Shown piece after piece: positions 31,963 through 41,548 of a stretch of DNA of 64,000 bases. The notes beneath the pieces are model-generated. The model was not told the origin of the DNA, made no database searches, and was given only the letters and a program-made list of their open reading frames with translations. A program made the position numbers and the translations under genes. Positions within the stretch are counted from its first letter, which is position 1. The number at the start of each line of letters is the position of its first letter. This stretch comes from Chordicoccus furentiruminis. GTDB lineage: Bacteria; Bacillota; Clostridia; Lachnospirales; Lachnospiraceae. The stretch spans positions 930,001-994,000 of the forward strand of contig NZ_CP048829.1 of the NCBI RefSeq assembly GCF_019355395.1. The letters run 5' to 3'.

Positions 31963-32679
31963 ATGATAAAGGAAACGAACACCACTCTCCGTCAGGAGGC
32001 CCGCATCCTGCTTGACGGCCGCTGGTCCGGCTGTGTGTCCGTCTCTCTTACGCTGCTCTGCGTGAATTTCACGGAAGCCGCCCTGCTCTCCCTCTTCGGC
32101 ATCAGCCGGAAAGCCTTTCTGATGTCCCTTCTGGTCGGCTTCGTCCTCCGGCTGCTGACCAGCCTTCTGGAAGACGGCGGACTCCTCTTTTTTCTTCGTT
32201 TAAAAAGGAAAGAAAACGCCTCTCTCTCCGATCTCATCGAACCGTACCGGAGAGAACCGGACCGTTTCCTGATTGTCTCCCTGATCCGCTGCGGCGTGAT
32301 CGCCGCGCTGGCCGCCCCGCTGGTCTTCCTTACCCTGACTTCCGGAGGCACGCCGTCCCTGTTTTTCCGGATCTTCATTCCGGTCTGGTCAGCGGCGGCC
32401 GCCGTTCTCTCTGTCTGGTTCTGTCTGGTCTATTCGATGTCCGAACTGATCCTCATGGATGACAGGCGACAGCCCGGCGGATCAGTCGGCGCGCTCGAGT
32501 CGATGAGGACGAGCCGCCGTCTGATGCGCGGAAACAGGCTGAAGCTTCTCCGCCTTTTTCTCTCCTTCATCGGCTACGGATTTCTCTGCCTCCTCACCGC
32601 CGGAATCGCCACGGTCTGGGTTCTCCCCTATCTGATAACCACTCTCGTGATGTTTTATGAAGCGCTGCCCGAATCATAA
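31963..32679 (+). CDS. DUF975-like integral membrane protein
   Basis: 238 aa from the ATG at 31963, with AAGGGAG upstream. The start region (LRQEARILLDGRWSGCVSVSL) and four to five hydrophobic segments fit the DUF975 family. The MRTSRRLMRGNRLKLLRLFLSFIGYGFL stretch near the C-terminus is also typical of the family. The 3' end overlaps the convergent LysR gene by 25 bp. It probably shares a transcript with the preceding membrane gene. Function unknown. Confidence 0.75.
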   Translation: MIKETNTTLRQEARILLDGRWSGCVSVSLTLLCVNFTEAALLSLFGISRKAFLMSLLVGFVLRLLTSLLEDGGLLFFLRLKRKENASLSDLIEPYRREPDRFLIVSLIRCGVIAALAAPLVFLTLTSGGTPSLFFRIFIPVWSAAAAVLSVWFCLVYSMSELILMDDRRQPGGSVGALESMRTSRRLMRGNRLKLLRLFLSFIGYGFLCLLTAGIATVWVLPYLITTLVMFYEALPES

Positions 32680-33638
32680 GGTTCACGGCGCCCTTGTGTC
32701 CCTGACGGTGCCGCGGATGCCGCATGTCTTTCCATCCGATCCGATTCCGGCTGCGGCACATGCTTCTTCAGATAATCCGCGAAACGGCGCTCGTCCTCTG
32801 TCAGCGTATGCTTCTTCCGCCAGACCAGACAGAACCGCCTGCTGATCTCCTCCTCCGTCTGATAGGCAATGATCTGTCCGCTTCGGATCAAATCCTGCAC
32901 GGCAAAGGCTGACATCATCGAGATCCCCATTCCTCCCGCGACCATTCTCCGAACCGCCTCAAGATCGTTGGCGCAGGCCGCGACATTCAGGTCTTCCCTC
33001 CGTATTCCATGCCTTTCCAGGAACCGGTCGAAATACTTCCGGGTGCCGGATCCGTTCTCCCTCAGAATCACCGGCTCCTCCAGAAGCTGTTCCAGCGCGG
33101 CTCCGTGATGTTTCAGCCCCATGTAATGCTCGCTGACCGGCGTCACGATAAGGAGCCGGTCCCGGCAAAGCTCCCGGACGGCAAGAGCCGGGTCCTCCGG
33201 CGTGTCGCCCACCACAGCGAAATCCACTGTGCCGTCAAGCACCAGTCCGACAGCAGCCTGTGAATCGGACTGAAGCACCCGGAAGAAGCAGTCGGGTCTC
33301 TCCCGCCGGTACGAAGCCAGCACCGGCGGCAGCAGGCAGGAGGAAGGAATCGTGGACGCTCCCAGCGTGATCACATGGCCGCCGGGAGAGACCATCTTCT
33401 CCCTCGCCGTCCGCTCCAGTTCCATGATCCGCACGGCATAAGTGTAAAACTGCCTTCCTTTCTCTGTCAGACGGACCCGTTTGGTCGTCCGCTCCAGCAG
33501 CTCGGCGCCCAGGTCCTTTTCCAGCGCACGGATCTGGGCGCTGACCGCCGGCTGCGAGAGATGGAGACGCTCCGCCGCCTCCGTGAACCGTTTCACCCGG
33601 GCCACCTCCACGAAGCTCCTGACCTGCTTCAGATCCAT
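32655..33638 (-). CDS. LysR-family transcriptional regulator
   Basis: 327 aa. The winged helix-turn-helix (1-60, MDLKQVRSFVEVARVKRFTEAAERLHLSQPAVSAQIRALEKDLG) is followed by a substrate-binding effector domain (about 90-295) and a short disordered tail. It resembles CysL/CysB-like regulators. It is divergent from the Cys-rich protein and TDT transporter genes, the classic LysR layout, and a palindrome with T-N11-A character lies in its promoter. It likely controls the divergent pair and itself; the effector is unknown. Confidence 0.93.
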   Translation of the reverse strand: MDLKQVRSFVEVARVKRFTEAAERLHLSQPAVSAQIRALEKDLGAELLERTTKRVRLTEKGRQFYTYAVRIMELERTAREKMVSPGGHVITLGASTIPSSCLLPPVLASYRRERPDCFFRVLQSDSQAAVGLVLDGTVDFAVVGDTPEDPALAVRELCRDRLLIVTPVSEHYMGLKHHGAALEQLLEEPVILRENGSGTRKYFDRFLERHGIRREDLNVAACANDLEAVRRMVAGGMGISMMSAFAVQDLIRSGQIIAYQTEEEISRRFCLVWRKKHTLTEDERRFADYLKKHVPQPESDRMERHAASAAPSGTQGRREPYDSGSAS

Positions 33639-33659
33639 ACGCCTTTCTCCTCTTTATTT

Positions 33660-33680
33660 ATTATGAATTTTTATCATAAT
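33660..33680. promoter_or_regulatory. Palindromic LysR operator
   Basis: ATTATGA (33660-33666) and TCATAAT (33674-33680) form a perfect inverted repeat with a 7-nt A+T spacer. It begins 22 bp upstream of the LysR start codon and overlaps its -10 box, so binding would repress the regulator's own gene. Confidence 0.6.
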
Positions 33681-33707
33681 GATAGCATACATGAATTATT
33701 CAATCAA
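33679..33707 (-). promoter_or_regulatory. Promoter of the LysR gene
   Basis: Minus-strand TTGATT (33707-33702), a 17-nt spacer and TATCAT (33684-33679). The divergent gene probably starts from TAAAAT at 33728-33733. Confidence 0.6.
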
Positions 33708-33765
33708 TCCATGCCGCTCCGCTATGGTAAAATAGACAAATCAAATGTCAGAAAGGAGTGTCACT

Positions 33766-34308
33766 ATGGTGAATTATCACGCAAAGCAGGTCAGTCCAAA
33801 GGCGGTCCAGAAACATGCGGAGGATCTGTACCGCGGGGGCTTCTTCTGCTGTGAAGCCGTCATGTCCGCGATCCGCAGCGATTTCGAGGCGGACGTACCG
33901 GAGGAGGTCATCGCGATGTCGTCCGGAATGGCGGTCGGCGCCGGGAGATCCGGCTGTATGTGCGGCGCCCTGAACGGAGGCATTCTGGCTCTCAGCCTGT
34001 TCTTCGGCCGGACGACACAGGACGGTCCCAAGGATCCGAAGGTCAATCACTGCATGGCGCTGACCCATGAGCTTCATGACTGGTTCCGGGAGGCCAATGC
34101 GAAGCATGCCGTCTGCTGCCGGGTTCTCACGAAGGGTTTTGATATGAGCAGCGGGGAGCATAAGGAGCAGTGCATCGCGTTCACCGGCCTTTGCGCGGGA
34201 AAGGCGGCCGAAATTCTCTGCCGGGAGCTGGGCGTCGTCAACACGGATTCCGAGCCGGTCTCCGGCCTCAAAGCACCCTACCTTCCCCCGAAGAAGGAGG
34301 TCCTCTGA
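33766..34308 (+). CDS. C_GCAxxG_C_C family Cys-rich redox protein
   Basis: 180 aa from the ATG at 33766, with AAAGGAG upstream. Conserved cysteines are spread through the sequence: C28-C29, C64-x-C66 in GCMCGALNGG, C96, C117-C118, C136, C143 and C152. This matches the C_GCAxxG_C_C family, proposed to be redox-active or cluster-binding. No signal peptide, so it acts in the cytoplasm. Its stop overlaps the start of the TDT transporter gene (TGATG), so the two are made together. Confidence 0.85.
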   Translation: MVNYHAKQVSPKAVQKHAEDLYRGGFFCCEAVMSAIRSDFEADVPEEVIAMSSGMAVGAGRSGCMCGALNGGILALSLFFGRTTQDGPKDPKVNHCMALTHELHDWFREANAKHAVCCRVLTKGFDMSSGEHKEQCIAFTGLCAGKAAEILCRELGVVNTDSEPVSGLKAPYLPPKKEVL

Positions 34309-35228
34309 TGAAACAGATGATTCGGAGGGTTCCGCTCCCTCTGTCCGGCGTCATGCTGGGCACCGCCGCACTCGGCAACCTGCTGCAGAGCGTCTCTGAA
34401 GCTCTCCGCGGGATCTGCGGATGTCTCGCAGTGATGATGCTGGTGCTGCTTCTCGCCAAACTGATCCTCTTTCCGAAGCAGTTCCGGAAGGATATGAAAA
34501 ATCCGATCCTCGCCGGAATCAGCGGGACCTTTCCGATGGCGCTGATGCTGCTGACCGTCTATGCAAAGCCCTTTATCGGAGGCGCCGCATTCGCCGTCTG
34601 GGCCGCGGCCATCGTGCTGCACACCGTGCTGATTGTATACTTTACGGTAACGTTCCTTTTCCATTTTGACCTGAAGAACGTGTTTACCGTGTACTTCATC
34701 GTCTATGTCGGCATCGTCGTCGCCTCCGTCACAGCCCCCGCCTACGGAGCCGCCGCCTTCGGCAGCGGAGTATTCTGGTTCGGCTTCATCTGCTTCCTGA
34801 TTCTTCTGGTTCCGGTGACGCTGCGTTACACCCGGATTCCCGCTCCCGAACCGGCCCGCTCGCTGGTGGTGATCTACGCCGCTCCGCTCAGTCTCTGCGT
34901 TGCAGGCTATGTACAGAGCGTGACGCCGAAATCCTTCGGCTTTCTGGCCGCGATGACGGTCTGCGCCAATCTGATCTACCTCGCCGCCCTGCTTCCGGCC
35001 CTGCGTTTCCTCACGCTGCCCTTTTACCCGAGTCTTGCGGCGTTCACCTTCCCCCTGGTCATCACGGCGATCGCCACAAAACAGACGATGATGTGCGCGG
35101 CGAAAATGGGCAGGCCGCTGCCCATGCTCGGACCTGTCGCCGCCATCGAGACAGCGATTGCGTCTGCCTTCGTCCTCTATGTCGTCATACGCTATATGGC
35201 CGTAATCTTCTTCGGCGGGACGAAATAA
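34308..35228 (+). CDS. TDT/SLAC1-family transporter
   Basis: 306 aa from the ATG at 34308, with AAGGAGG upstream. About ten hydrophobic helices run from PLPLSGVMLGTAALGNLLQ to the end, the pattern of the tellurite-resistance/dicarboxylate transporter family (TehA, Mae1, Ssu1, SLAC1). Members pass anions such as C4-dicarboxylates or sulfite; the substrate here is unknown. Coupled to the Cys-rich protein and divergent from the LysR regulator, which hints at sulfur or redox chemistry. Confidence 0.85.
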   Translation: MKQMIRRVPLPLSGVMLGTAALGNLLQSVSEALRGICGCLAVMMLVLLLAKLILFPKQFRKDMKNPILAGISGTFPMALMLLTVYAKPFIGGAAFAVWAAAIVLHTVLIVYFTVTFLFHFDLKNVFTVYFIVYVGIVVASVTAPAYGAAAFGSGVFWFGFICFLILLVPVTLRYTRIPAPEPARSLVVIYAAPLSLCVAGYVQSVTPKSFGFLAAMTVCANLIYLAALLPALRFLTLPFYPSLAAFTFPLVITAIATKQTMMCAAKMGRPLPMLGPVAAIETAIASAFVLYVVIRYMAVIFFGGTK

Positions 35229-35243
35229 CGTCGGAAAAACCAA

Positions 35244-35268
35244 ACCGGGGAGGCAAAGCCTCCCCGGT
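35244..35268. terminator. Terminator between the TDT gene and the GH13 gene
   Basis: ACCGGGGAGGC (35244-35254) pairs perfectly with GCCTCCCCGGT (35258-35268) around AAA. On the minus strand GGTTTTT-type sequence follows, so it serves both convergent genes. Confidence 0.8.
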
Positions 35269-35286
35269 CTATCTCTCAATATCCGA

Positions 35287-37404
35287 TCATTTCTCCGGAT
35301 GATTCTGCGCGAGCACCACGGCCTCGAAGGGCGCGAGATCCAGCGTCAGGATCCCGGCGATCACGTCATGAACAACCGGCTCGTCCGAGAAGCCGTCCTG
35401 CCAGGTCTTCAGCAGCTCGGTCATCGTCGTGTTTTTCGTTCTCGTGACGCCGGTCTCCCAGACGGGAATCTCCAGCGCGATCGGGTCCGACCCGGAATTG
35501 ACAGCGATCACGAACTGCTCGGTCCGGCTGAACCGCCCGTAGACGACGCTGTGATAGCCGCTGCAGAGATCCTTGACAGAGCCCTCAGTGAAGACGCGGT
35601 ACCGTTTGTGAAGCGCGATCGCCTTCCGGTAGAACTGCATCAGAGCCTGATTTTCATTTCCCCACGGATACGTCCGCCGGTTGTCCGGATCCGTGAATCC
35701 CACCATGCCGGCCTCATCCCCGTAGTAGATCGTCGGCGCGCCGACGCTGGTCATCTGCATCAGCACAGCCTCCCGCATCACCGGCAGGGAGATATTGATC
35801 GATGCGGCTCCGGTCCCGAGATTCGAGGAGCGGCCGACGTAATGGTTCGTCCTCGTCAGGAAGCGTGAGTGATCGTGGTTGTCGAGCTCGTTCATCGCGC
35901 ACTGAAGGGAGGAAGCCATAAAGCTCGCCTGATGATAGGTCATCGCGTCCCGGAAAGCGTCGCCGTTGCCCAGAAGGTCCTCGCGGAACTGGTCGCTGTG
36001 CTTCTCCATTCCGGTCAGGAACCACGATACCGGCTCCATGAACGCGTCATAGTTCATCACCGTATCCCACTCGTCGCCCTGCAGCCAGTCGTATGTCTCT
36101 CCGTAATGCTCGGCGAGGATGACGGCGTTGGGATTCGCCTCCTTCACCGCCTTCCGGAACAGCTTCCAGAAGGAGTGATTGTACTCCCGGCTGTGCCCGA
36201 GATCCGCGGCCACGTCCAGCCGCCAGCCGTCCGCGGAAAAAGGCGGTGAAACCCATTTCCGGCCGATATTCAGGATATACTCCACCAGCTTCGGACTTTC
36301 CTCGTAATTCAGTTCCGGGAGGGTCGCATGTCCCCACCAGCCGTCGCAGAACTCGTTGTAGGGCCAGGCGTGCTCATTGTTGAACTTGAAGAAGGTTCGG
36401 TACGGGCTGTCGGCGTCGATGAAGGCGCCCTTCTCGTAACCGCCCTGGCGTTCGTAGATCCGTTCGCGGTCAAGCCACTTGTTGAAGGAACCGCAGTGGT
36501 TGAACACGCCGTCCAGGATGATCCGCATGCCGCGGCGGTGAATCTCCTGACAGAGATGGGCGAAGTACCGGTCCGACGCCTCCAGATTTTCCGGATCCGT
36601 CGCTCGGACAATGTACTGGGCCGCCTCCTGATTGTTGTGGTTCCAGTCAGCCAGCGGATGATCCACATCCTTCACGATCTTCGTGAGATGAGGATCCACA
36701 TGGTCGTAATCCTGGATGTCATACTTGTGGTTGGACGGCGAGACGAAAATCGGGTTGAGATAGATCACCTCGACGCCCAGTGCCTGAAGATAGTCCAGCT
36801 TCTGCTCGACGCCCTCCAGATCGCCTCCGTAGAAATTGCCTACATCGATATCCGCAGCCGGCAGCTGATTCCAGTCGTCCACATGGCGCACATGACGTCC
36901 GAGATAGCTGTACTCGTTGTTCCGGACATCGTTCGACGGATCGCCGTTATAAAAGCGGTCCGGATAGATCTGATACATCACGGCTCCCCGGGCCCACTCG
37001 GGCGTCCGGAATCCAGGTGTGATGCGGAATGCATTTCTCTCGGAAAGATCTTTTGTGATTCCCAGCTTGTTGTAGTAGCAGGAGCTCGATTCGACGCGCA
37101 GCTCGAAGTAATACCGGATCCGCTCCTCGCCGACCGGTATCGTGATCTCGTAGTAATCAAAGCCGCCGCTTGTCTCCACGATCCGCATCTTCTCGCGGGT
37201 CGAACCGCTTATGAAATAGACCTCATCCACGTTGTTCTTGCAGGTGCGGATCCGGATCGTCACGCTGTCGCCCGGCTTCGGCTCGAAAGGCGTCCGGTAG
37301 AAGCGTGTCTCGTCGCTGAAGACCGCGCGCTGCTTGAAAATCGGCTTCATCCGGGAGACATACTCCCGCAGCCGTTCGCTGTCATCCGTTCTATCTATGT
37401 CCAC
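35287..37404 (-). CDS. GH13 glycoside hydrolase, neopullulanase/maltogenic amylase type
   Basis: 705 aa. An N-terminal beta-sandwich (about 25-130) typical of cyclomaltodextrinase and neopullulanase is followed by the (beta/alpha)8 barrel. The four conserved regions are visible: DGVFNH, DGWRLDVAAD with nucleophile D397, ILAEHYGE with acid E432, and DNHD ending at D511. A C-terminal beta domain closes the protein. No signal peptide, so it acts in the cytoplasm on imported maltodextrins or similar alpha-glucans. It stands alone. Confidence 0.93.
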   Translation of the reverse strand: MDIDRTDDSERLREYVSRMKPIFKQRAVFSDETRFYRTPFEPKPGDSVTIRIRTCKNNVDEVYFISGSTREKMRIVETSGGFDYYEITIPVGEERIRYYFELRVESSSCYYNKLGITKDLSERNAFRITPGFRTPEWARGAVMYQIYPDRFYNGDPSNDVRNNEYSYLGRHVRHVDDWNQLPAADIDVGNFYGGDLEGVEQKLDYLQALGVEVIYLNPIFVSPSNHKYDIQDYDHVDPHLTKIVKDVDHPLADWNHNNQEAAQYIVRATDPENLEASDRYFAHLCQEIHRRGMRIILDGVFNHCGSFNKWLDRERIYERQGGYEKGAFIDADSPYRTFFKFNNEHAWPYNEFCDGWWGHATLPELNYEESPKLVEYILNIGRKWVSPPFSADGWRLDVAADLGHSREYNHSFWKLFRKAVKEANPNAVILAEHYGETYDWLQGDEWDTVMNYDAFMEPVSWFLTGMEKHSDQFREDLLGNGDAFRDAMTYHQASFMASSLQCAMNELDNHDHSRFLTRTNHYVGRSSNLGTGAASINISLPVMREAVLMQMTSVGAPTIYYGDEAGMVGFTDPDNRRTYPWGNENQALMQFYRKAIALHKRYRVFTEGSVKDLCSGYHSVVYGRFSRTEQFVIAVNSGSDPIALEIPVWETGVTRTKNTTMTELLKTWQDGFSDEPVVHDVIAGILTLDLAPFEAVVLAQNHPEK

Positions 37405-37469
37405 TGAAAGTCTCCTGTCCGATGATGTTCATACAGCCGGCGGACGCGGTTTCGTCCGGTCCTCTGCCG

Positions 37470-39347
37470 TTACTCCGCCGCCGTCACGGGACCTCCGGTC
37501 TCTGTCTGATCCGGAAGCGGCGCCGGCTCTTCCTCAAACAGCGCGTCAAATTCGGCGCCGCTGATCTTCTCCTTCTCAAGAAGAAGCTTTGCCGCGCTCT
37601 CCAGCACACCCCTGTGCTCAAGCACGATCCGTTTTGCCTCTGCGTAGCAGCTGTCGATGATGCGCCGTACCTCCTCGTCGATGGAGCTGGCTGTCGTGTC
37701 GCTGTAGCTTCGCGTCTTCTCGAAATCCCGTCCGATGAAGACCTCATCCGAATCGTCATAGGAGACGAGCCCCAGCTTCGACGAAAAGCCGTATTTCATC
37801 ACCATCGCCTTGGCTGTCGCGGTCGCCTGCTTGAGATCCTGGGAGGCCCCGGTGGTGATATCGTCGAACACCAGTTCCTCCGCAACGCGTCCGCCCAGAG
37901 AGACCGTGATGTCCTCCAGCATCCTTCCGCGGGTGTTGAAGATCTCGTCGCGTTCCGGAAGCGGCATGGTGTACCCTGCCGCGCCCATCCCGGTCGGGAT
38001 GATGGAGACGGAATAGACCGGTCCCACATCCGGCAGCACATGGAAGAGAATCGCATGGCCCGCCTCATGGTAGGCCGTGATCTCCTTGTCCTTGTCCGAG
38101 ATCACCTTGCTCCGCTTCTCCGCGCCGATGCCGACCTTGATGAAGGCCTGACGGATATCATCCTGCCGGATGAACGCGTGTCCGCCGCGTGCCGCGCCGA
38201 TTGCCGCCTCGTTGAGCAGGTTTTCGAGATCCGCGCCGGAGAATCCGGCCGTCGTCTGGGCGATCTGACGCAGATCCACGTCGTCTCCCAGCGGTTTTCC
38301 CACCGCGTGCACTTTGAGAATTTCCTCCCGGCCGCGCACGTCCGGCATACCGACCGCGACCTTCCGGTCAAACCGGCCCGGACGGAGGATCGCCGGATCA
38401 AGGATGTCCACCCGGTTCGTGGCCGCCATCACGATAATGCCTTCGTTGACACCGAAACCGTCCATCTCCACCAGAAGCTGGTTCAGCGTCTGCTCCCGCT
38501 CATCGTGGCCGCCGCCCAGTCCCGCACCTCTGCGGCGGGCGACCGCGTCGATCTCATCGATGAAGACAATGCAGGGATGATGCTTTTTCGCGTCCTCGAA
38601 AAGGTCACGGACGCGGGACGCGCCGACGCCGACAAACATCTCCACGAAGTCCGATCCGGAGATTGAGAAGAAGGGCACGCCGGCCTCGCCGGCCACCGCC
38701 TTCGCGATCAGCGTTTTGCCTGTCCCGGGAGGCCCCACGAGAATGACGCCCTTCGGAATCCGCGCGCCCACCCGGGTGTATTTATCGGGATGCTTCAGAA
38801 AATCGACGATCTCCTCGAGGTCCTGCTTTTCCTCCTCAAGTCCCGCCACATCACGGAAGGTGACGCCGCTGCTCTTGCCGTCGGACATCTGAGCCCGGCT
38901 CTTCCCGAAGTTCATCATCTGAGTGCCGCCGCCGCTCATCGACGAACGGTTCATCATCAGCATGAGCACGAACAGGAACACGGCGATCAGGAGCACCGGA
39001 AGGATGGTCGTCATGAACAGGCTCTCGGTCTTCACCGCCTCGACGATCACCATCACCTCGGGATGGTTCTGATTCAGATCTTCCTCAATGGCATTGACGT
39101 CCGTGTCGTTGAACGAATAGGTATCTCCCGACGTCTTCGTCACGCGGACTTCACCGGTCGGCACCTCGGCGTTCGGGCTGATCACCACCGTGGAGACGTC
39201 CTTTGACTTGAGGTCGGATACCAGATCGGCATACGTATACCCCGAGACTTCCCTGTTCCGGCTGCTCAGAGCCGAATACATACTGATCGCCAGCACGGCG
39301 ACCAGCACATAAAACAAAATCATTCTGTACGGTTTCTGCTGCTGCAA
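37470..39347 (-). CDS. ftsH: ATP-dependent zinc metalloprotease FtsH
   Basis: 625 aa. Two membrane helices (about 8-25 and 105-130) flank a short external domain. The AAA+ ATPase has Walker A GPPGTGKT, Walker [10 protein letters not shown] and the second region of homology ([20 protein letters not shown]). The zinc site is HEAGHA with a downstream Asp ligand. It degrades membrane and regulatory proteins. It is last in the hup-rqcP-divIC-tilS-hpt-ftsH cluster. A second, distinct FtsH gene lies at the right edge of the window. Confidence 0.97.
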   Translation of the reverse strand: MQQQKPYRMILFYVLVAVLAISMYSALSSRNREVSGYTYADLVSDLKSKDVSTVVISPNAEVPTGEVRVTKTSGDTYSFNDTDVNAIEEDLNQNHPEVMVIVEAVKTESLFMTTILPVLLIAVFLFVLMLMMNRSSMSGGGTQMMNFGKSRAQMSDGKSSGVTFRDVAGLEEEKQDLEEIVDFLKHPDKYTRVGARIPKGVILVGPPGTGKTLIAKAVAGEAGVPFFSISGSDFVEMFVGVGASRVRDLFEDAKKHHPCIVFIDEIDAVARRRGAGLGGGHDEREQTLNQLLVEMDGFGVNEGIIVMAATNRVDILDPAILRPGRFDRKVAVGMPDVRGREEILKVHAVGKPLGDDVDLRQIAQTTAGFSGADLENLLNEAAIGAARGGHAFIRQDDIRQAFIKVGIGAEKRSKVISDKDKEITAYHEAGHAILFHVLPDVGPVYSVSIIPTGMGAAGYTMPLPERDEIFNTRGRMLEDITVSLGGRVAEELVFDDITTGASQDLKQATATAKAMVMKYGFSSKLGLVSYDDSDEVFIGRDFEKTRSYSDTTASSIDEEVRRIIDSCYAEAKRIVLEHRGVLESAAKLLLEKEKISGAEFDALFEEEPAPLPDQTETGGPVTAAE

Positions 39348-39366
39348 CGCTTTTCAACCCCTCTTG

Positions 39367-39906
39367 TCAGTCGAATTCCACGACGCCGATATACGGCAGG
39401 TTCCGGTATTTCTGCTCGAAATCCATGCCGCATCCGACGACGAACCGGTCCTCGATCTCAAAGCCCGTGTAATCGACCTTCACTTCCATCTCCCGCCGCT
39501 CCGGCTTGTCCAGAAGCGTGCAGAGCTTCAGGCTTCTCGGGTTTCTTGCTCTCAGCATGCCGAGCAAATAGTGAAGGGTCCGTCCGGAATCGATGATATC
39601 CTCAACCACCAGCACGTCCCGTCCGGCAAGCGGCTGGTCAAGATCCTTGAGAATCCGGACAACGCCGGTGGATTTCAGCTCGTCCCCGTAACTGGATACC
39701 GACATGAAGTCCAGCGTGACCGGCACATCCTCGCTGATGCAGCTGGACAGCTTCGTCATAAAATACACGCCGCCCTTCAGCACGCAGATCATGTGAATCA
39801 CCCGGCCGCGATAGTCCTCGCTGATCCGGCGCCCGAGCTCCGCGGCTCTCCGATCCACTTCCTCACTGGATATCATCTGTTCGATATGATAAGTCCCCTC
39901 GCTCAT
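39367..39906 (-). CDS. hpt: Hypoxanthine phosphoribosyltransferase
   Basis: 179 aa. The PRPP-binding motif VLVVEDIIDSGRTLHYL is diagnostic, with IHMICVLKGGVYFM before it and the C-terminal region YTGFEIEDRFVVGCGMDF after. It salvages hypoxanthine and guanine to nucleotides. The start at 39906 has GGAGGAG upstream and lies inside the 3' end of tilS, a 44-bp overlap that couples the two, as is common in this cluster. Confidence 0.96.
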   Translation of the reverse strand: MSEGTYHIEQMISSEEVDRRAAELGRRISEDYRGRVIHMICVLKGGVYFMTKLSSCISEDVPVTLDFMSVSSYGDELKSTGVVRILKDLDQPLAGRDVLVVEDIIDSGRTLHYLLGMLRARNPRSLKLCTLLDKPERREMEVKVDYTGFEIEDRFVVGCGMDFEQKYRNLPYIGVVEFD

Positions 39907-41548
39907 TCCGCTCCTCCGCAGCTTCCACTTTCAATGCCCGCCCGGCAGACGGACCGATCCGGTAACGGTATCCGATCCGCCATCCGATCACCCAGACGAT
40001 CTCGCTGCCGTCGGCGATCAGAAGGATCCGGTCCCTCACCGCCCGCGGCACCTTCTCGTTCGTAAAATAGTCCGAAAGGCTTTTCCTCATCCCGTCTCCC
40101 ACCGTCAGAAAGTCGCCGGGACGGCGGGTTCGCACCGTTAAATGCCCATTTATTTTATCATAATCGATCCATTTCGTATACTGCATTTCGGGGACCGGCG
40201 CGGGCGGCGCCTCCGTCAGAGCAGCCGTCAGAACGAGGCCGCCGGCACGGAGGCGGGTCACCGCGCCGTGCTCCGCCGGAAGCGGCAGCGTGATGCCTGC
40301 GCCTTCACAGACCGCGTCCGAAAGCGGCCGCGAAAGGTACGACGCAGCGCCGTGCCGGCCTCCGTCCTTCGTCCCCGCGGTCAGCAGCAGGCCCTCCTGC
40401 ACCCGGACGGCCCGCACGGTGCGCGGCAGGTCCATCCGCGCGCCGTTTTGCTTCCGCATCAGCGCGGCCATGCCTTCAAGATGCGCGCGTCCGATGTCTT
40501 TTGCCTCTCCGCCCGGCGTCACCCGTGCCAGCGCGGTCCGGAGAAGCTCGGCCCGCACCGCCGGCATCTCGCAGGTAAAAGCCGCGCGGACCAGAAGTCC
40601 TTCCGGTTTCTCTTCCAGATACCGGTCCGCGCGGGCGGCGGCGGAGGCGCGGACGAAATCGGCCGCTTCCGCCGCCGCCTCCGCCGCGCCGGCCAGATGA
40701 CGGACAGCCTGGGCGTTGACCTCGGACGAAAGCAGAGGCAGGATATCAAGACGGATCCGGTTGCGGACCGCCTCTTTCTCTCCGTTGGTGGAGTCCTCGC
40801 ACCATCTCCGGCCTTCCGCCTGCAGCGCGCTCACGATCTCCTCTCTCGTCAGACACAGCAGAGGGCGGATCACGAGCAGCTCCGGCCTTTCGCCGGAGAA
40901 CGACCGGACCGGGCGCAGCGACCCGATCCCGGCCGGACCGCACCCGCGTGCCATCTGGAGCAGGACGTTCTCGGCGGCATCGTTCATCTGATGGGCGAGC
41001 GCAATCCGCACGCGGCCGAGCGGAACGGGCAGTTCCGCGGATCCGCTCCCGCACACGCACCGGTCCTCCGGAACGCTCCCGGCCAGGGATGAACCGGAGG
41101 ATGCCGCGCCGGGTTCCGGACAGGCCGGGGCGGTCCCGGCATCAGGCTTCTCCCGATCCGGGCAGTCCGGAGCTCCGGCGCCCGCGGCGCGGATGGCCTC
41201 CCCGAACAGCAGCTCATAGCGGGCTCTGCGGCCTGCCTCCTCGAGCGTGAGTCCCTGCGCCTTCGCCTCCGCGGGCACGTCGCGGCGCGCGAGACGGAAG
41301 GGGACGCCGTGTGCGGCGCAGAGCGCGCGCACAAAGCCGGCGTCCCGATCCGCCTCTGCGCCGCGGATTCCGTGATGGACGTGCAGCACCGACAGACGCA
41401 GATGGAGCTTCGGCGCGAGCCGCAGAAGGGTATAAAATAGGAAAACCGAATCCGCGCCTCCGGAAACGCCCGCGATCACCCGATCCCCGTCGGCCAGCAT
41501 GCCGGTTTCCCTGATCAGTTCATCAACCTTTTCTTCTGTCTTTCTCAT
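39863..41548 (-). CDS. tilS: tRNA(Ile)-lysidine synthase
   Basis: 561 aa. The PP-loop SGGADSVFLFY (about 29-39) activates the tRNA cytidine, and HHGIRGAEAD and HQMNDAAENVLLQMARG are the other conserved parts. The C-terminal tRNA-binding domains follow (KVPRAVRDRILLI). TilS puts lysidine at position 34 of tRNA-Ile so it reads AUA. The protein is longer than the usual ~450-480 aa, because about 50 Pro/Ala/Gly/Cys-rich residues are inserted between the first half-domain and the HQMNDAAE motif. Confidence 0.95.
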   Translation of the reverse strand: MRKTEEKVDELIRETGMLADGDRVIAGVSGGADSVFLFYTLLRLAPKLHLRLSVLHVHHGIRGAEADRDAGFVRALCAAHGVPFRLARRDVPAEAKAQGLTLEEAGRRARYELLFGEAIRAAGAGAPDCPDREKPDAGTAPACPEPGAASSGSSLAGSVPEDRCVCGSGSAELPVPLGRVRIALAHQMNDAAENVLLQMARGCGPAGIGSLRPVRSFSGERPELLVIRPLLCLTREEIVSALQAEGRRWCEDSTNGEKEAVRNRIRLDILPLLSSEVNAQAVRHLAGAAEAAAEAADFVRASAAARADRYLEEKPEGLLVRAAFTCEMPAVRAELLRTALARVTPGGEAKDIGRAHLEGMAALMRKQNGARMDLPRTVRAVRVQEGLLLTAGTKDGGRHGAASYLSRPLSDAVCEGAGITLPLPAEHGAVTRLRAGGLVLTAALTEAPPAPVPEMQYTKWIDYDKINGHLTVRTRRPGDFLTVGDGMRKSLSDYFTNEKVPRAVRDRILLIADGSEIVWVIGWRIGYRYRIGPSAGRALKVEAAEERNERGDLSYRTDDIQ

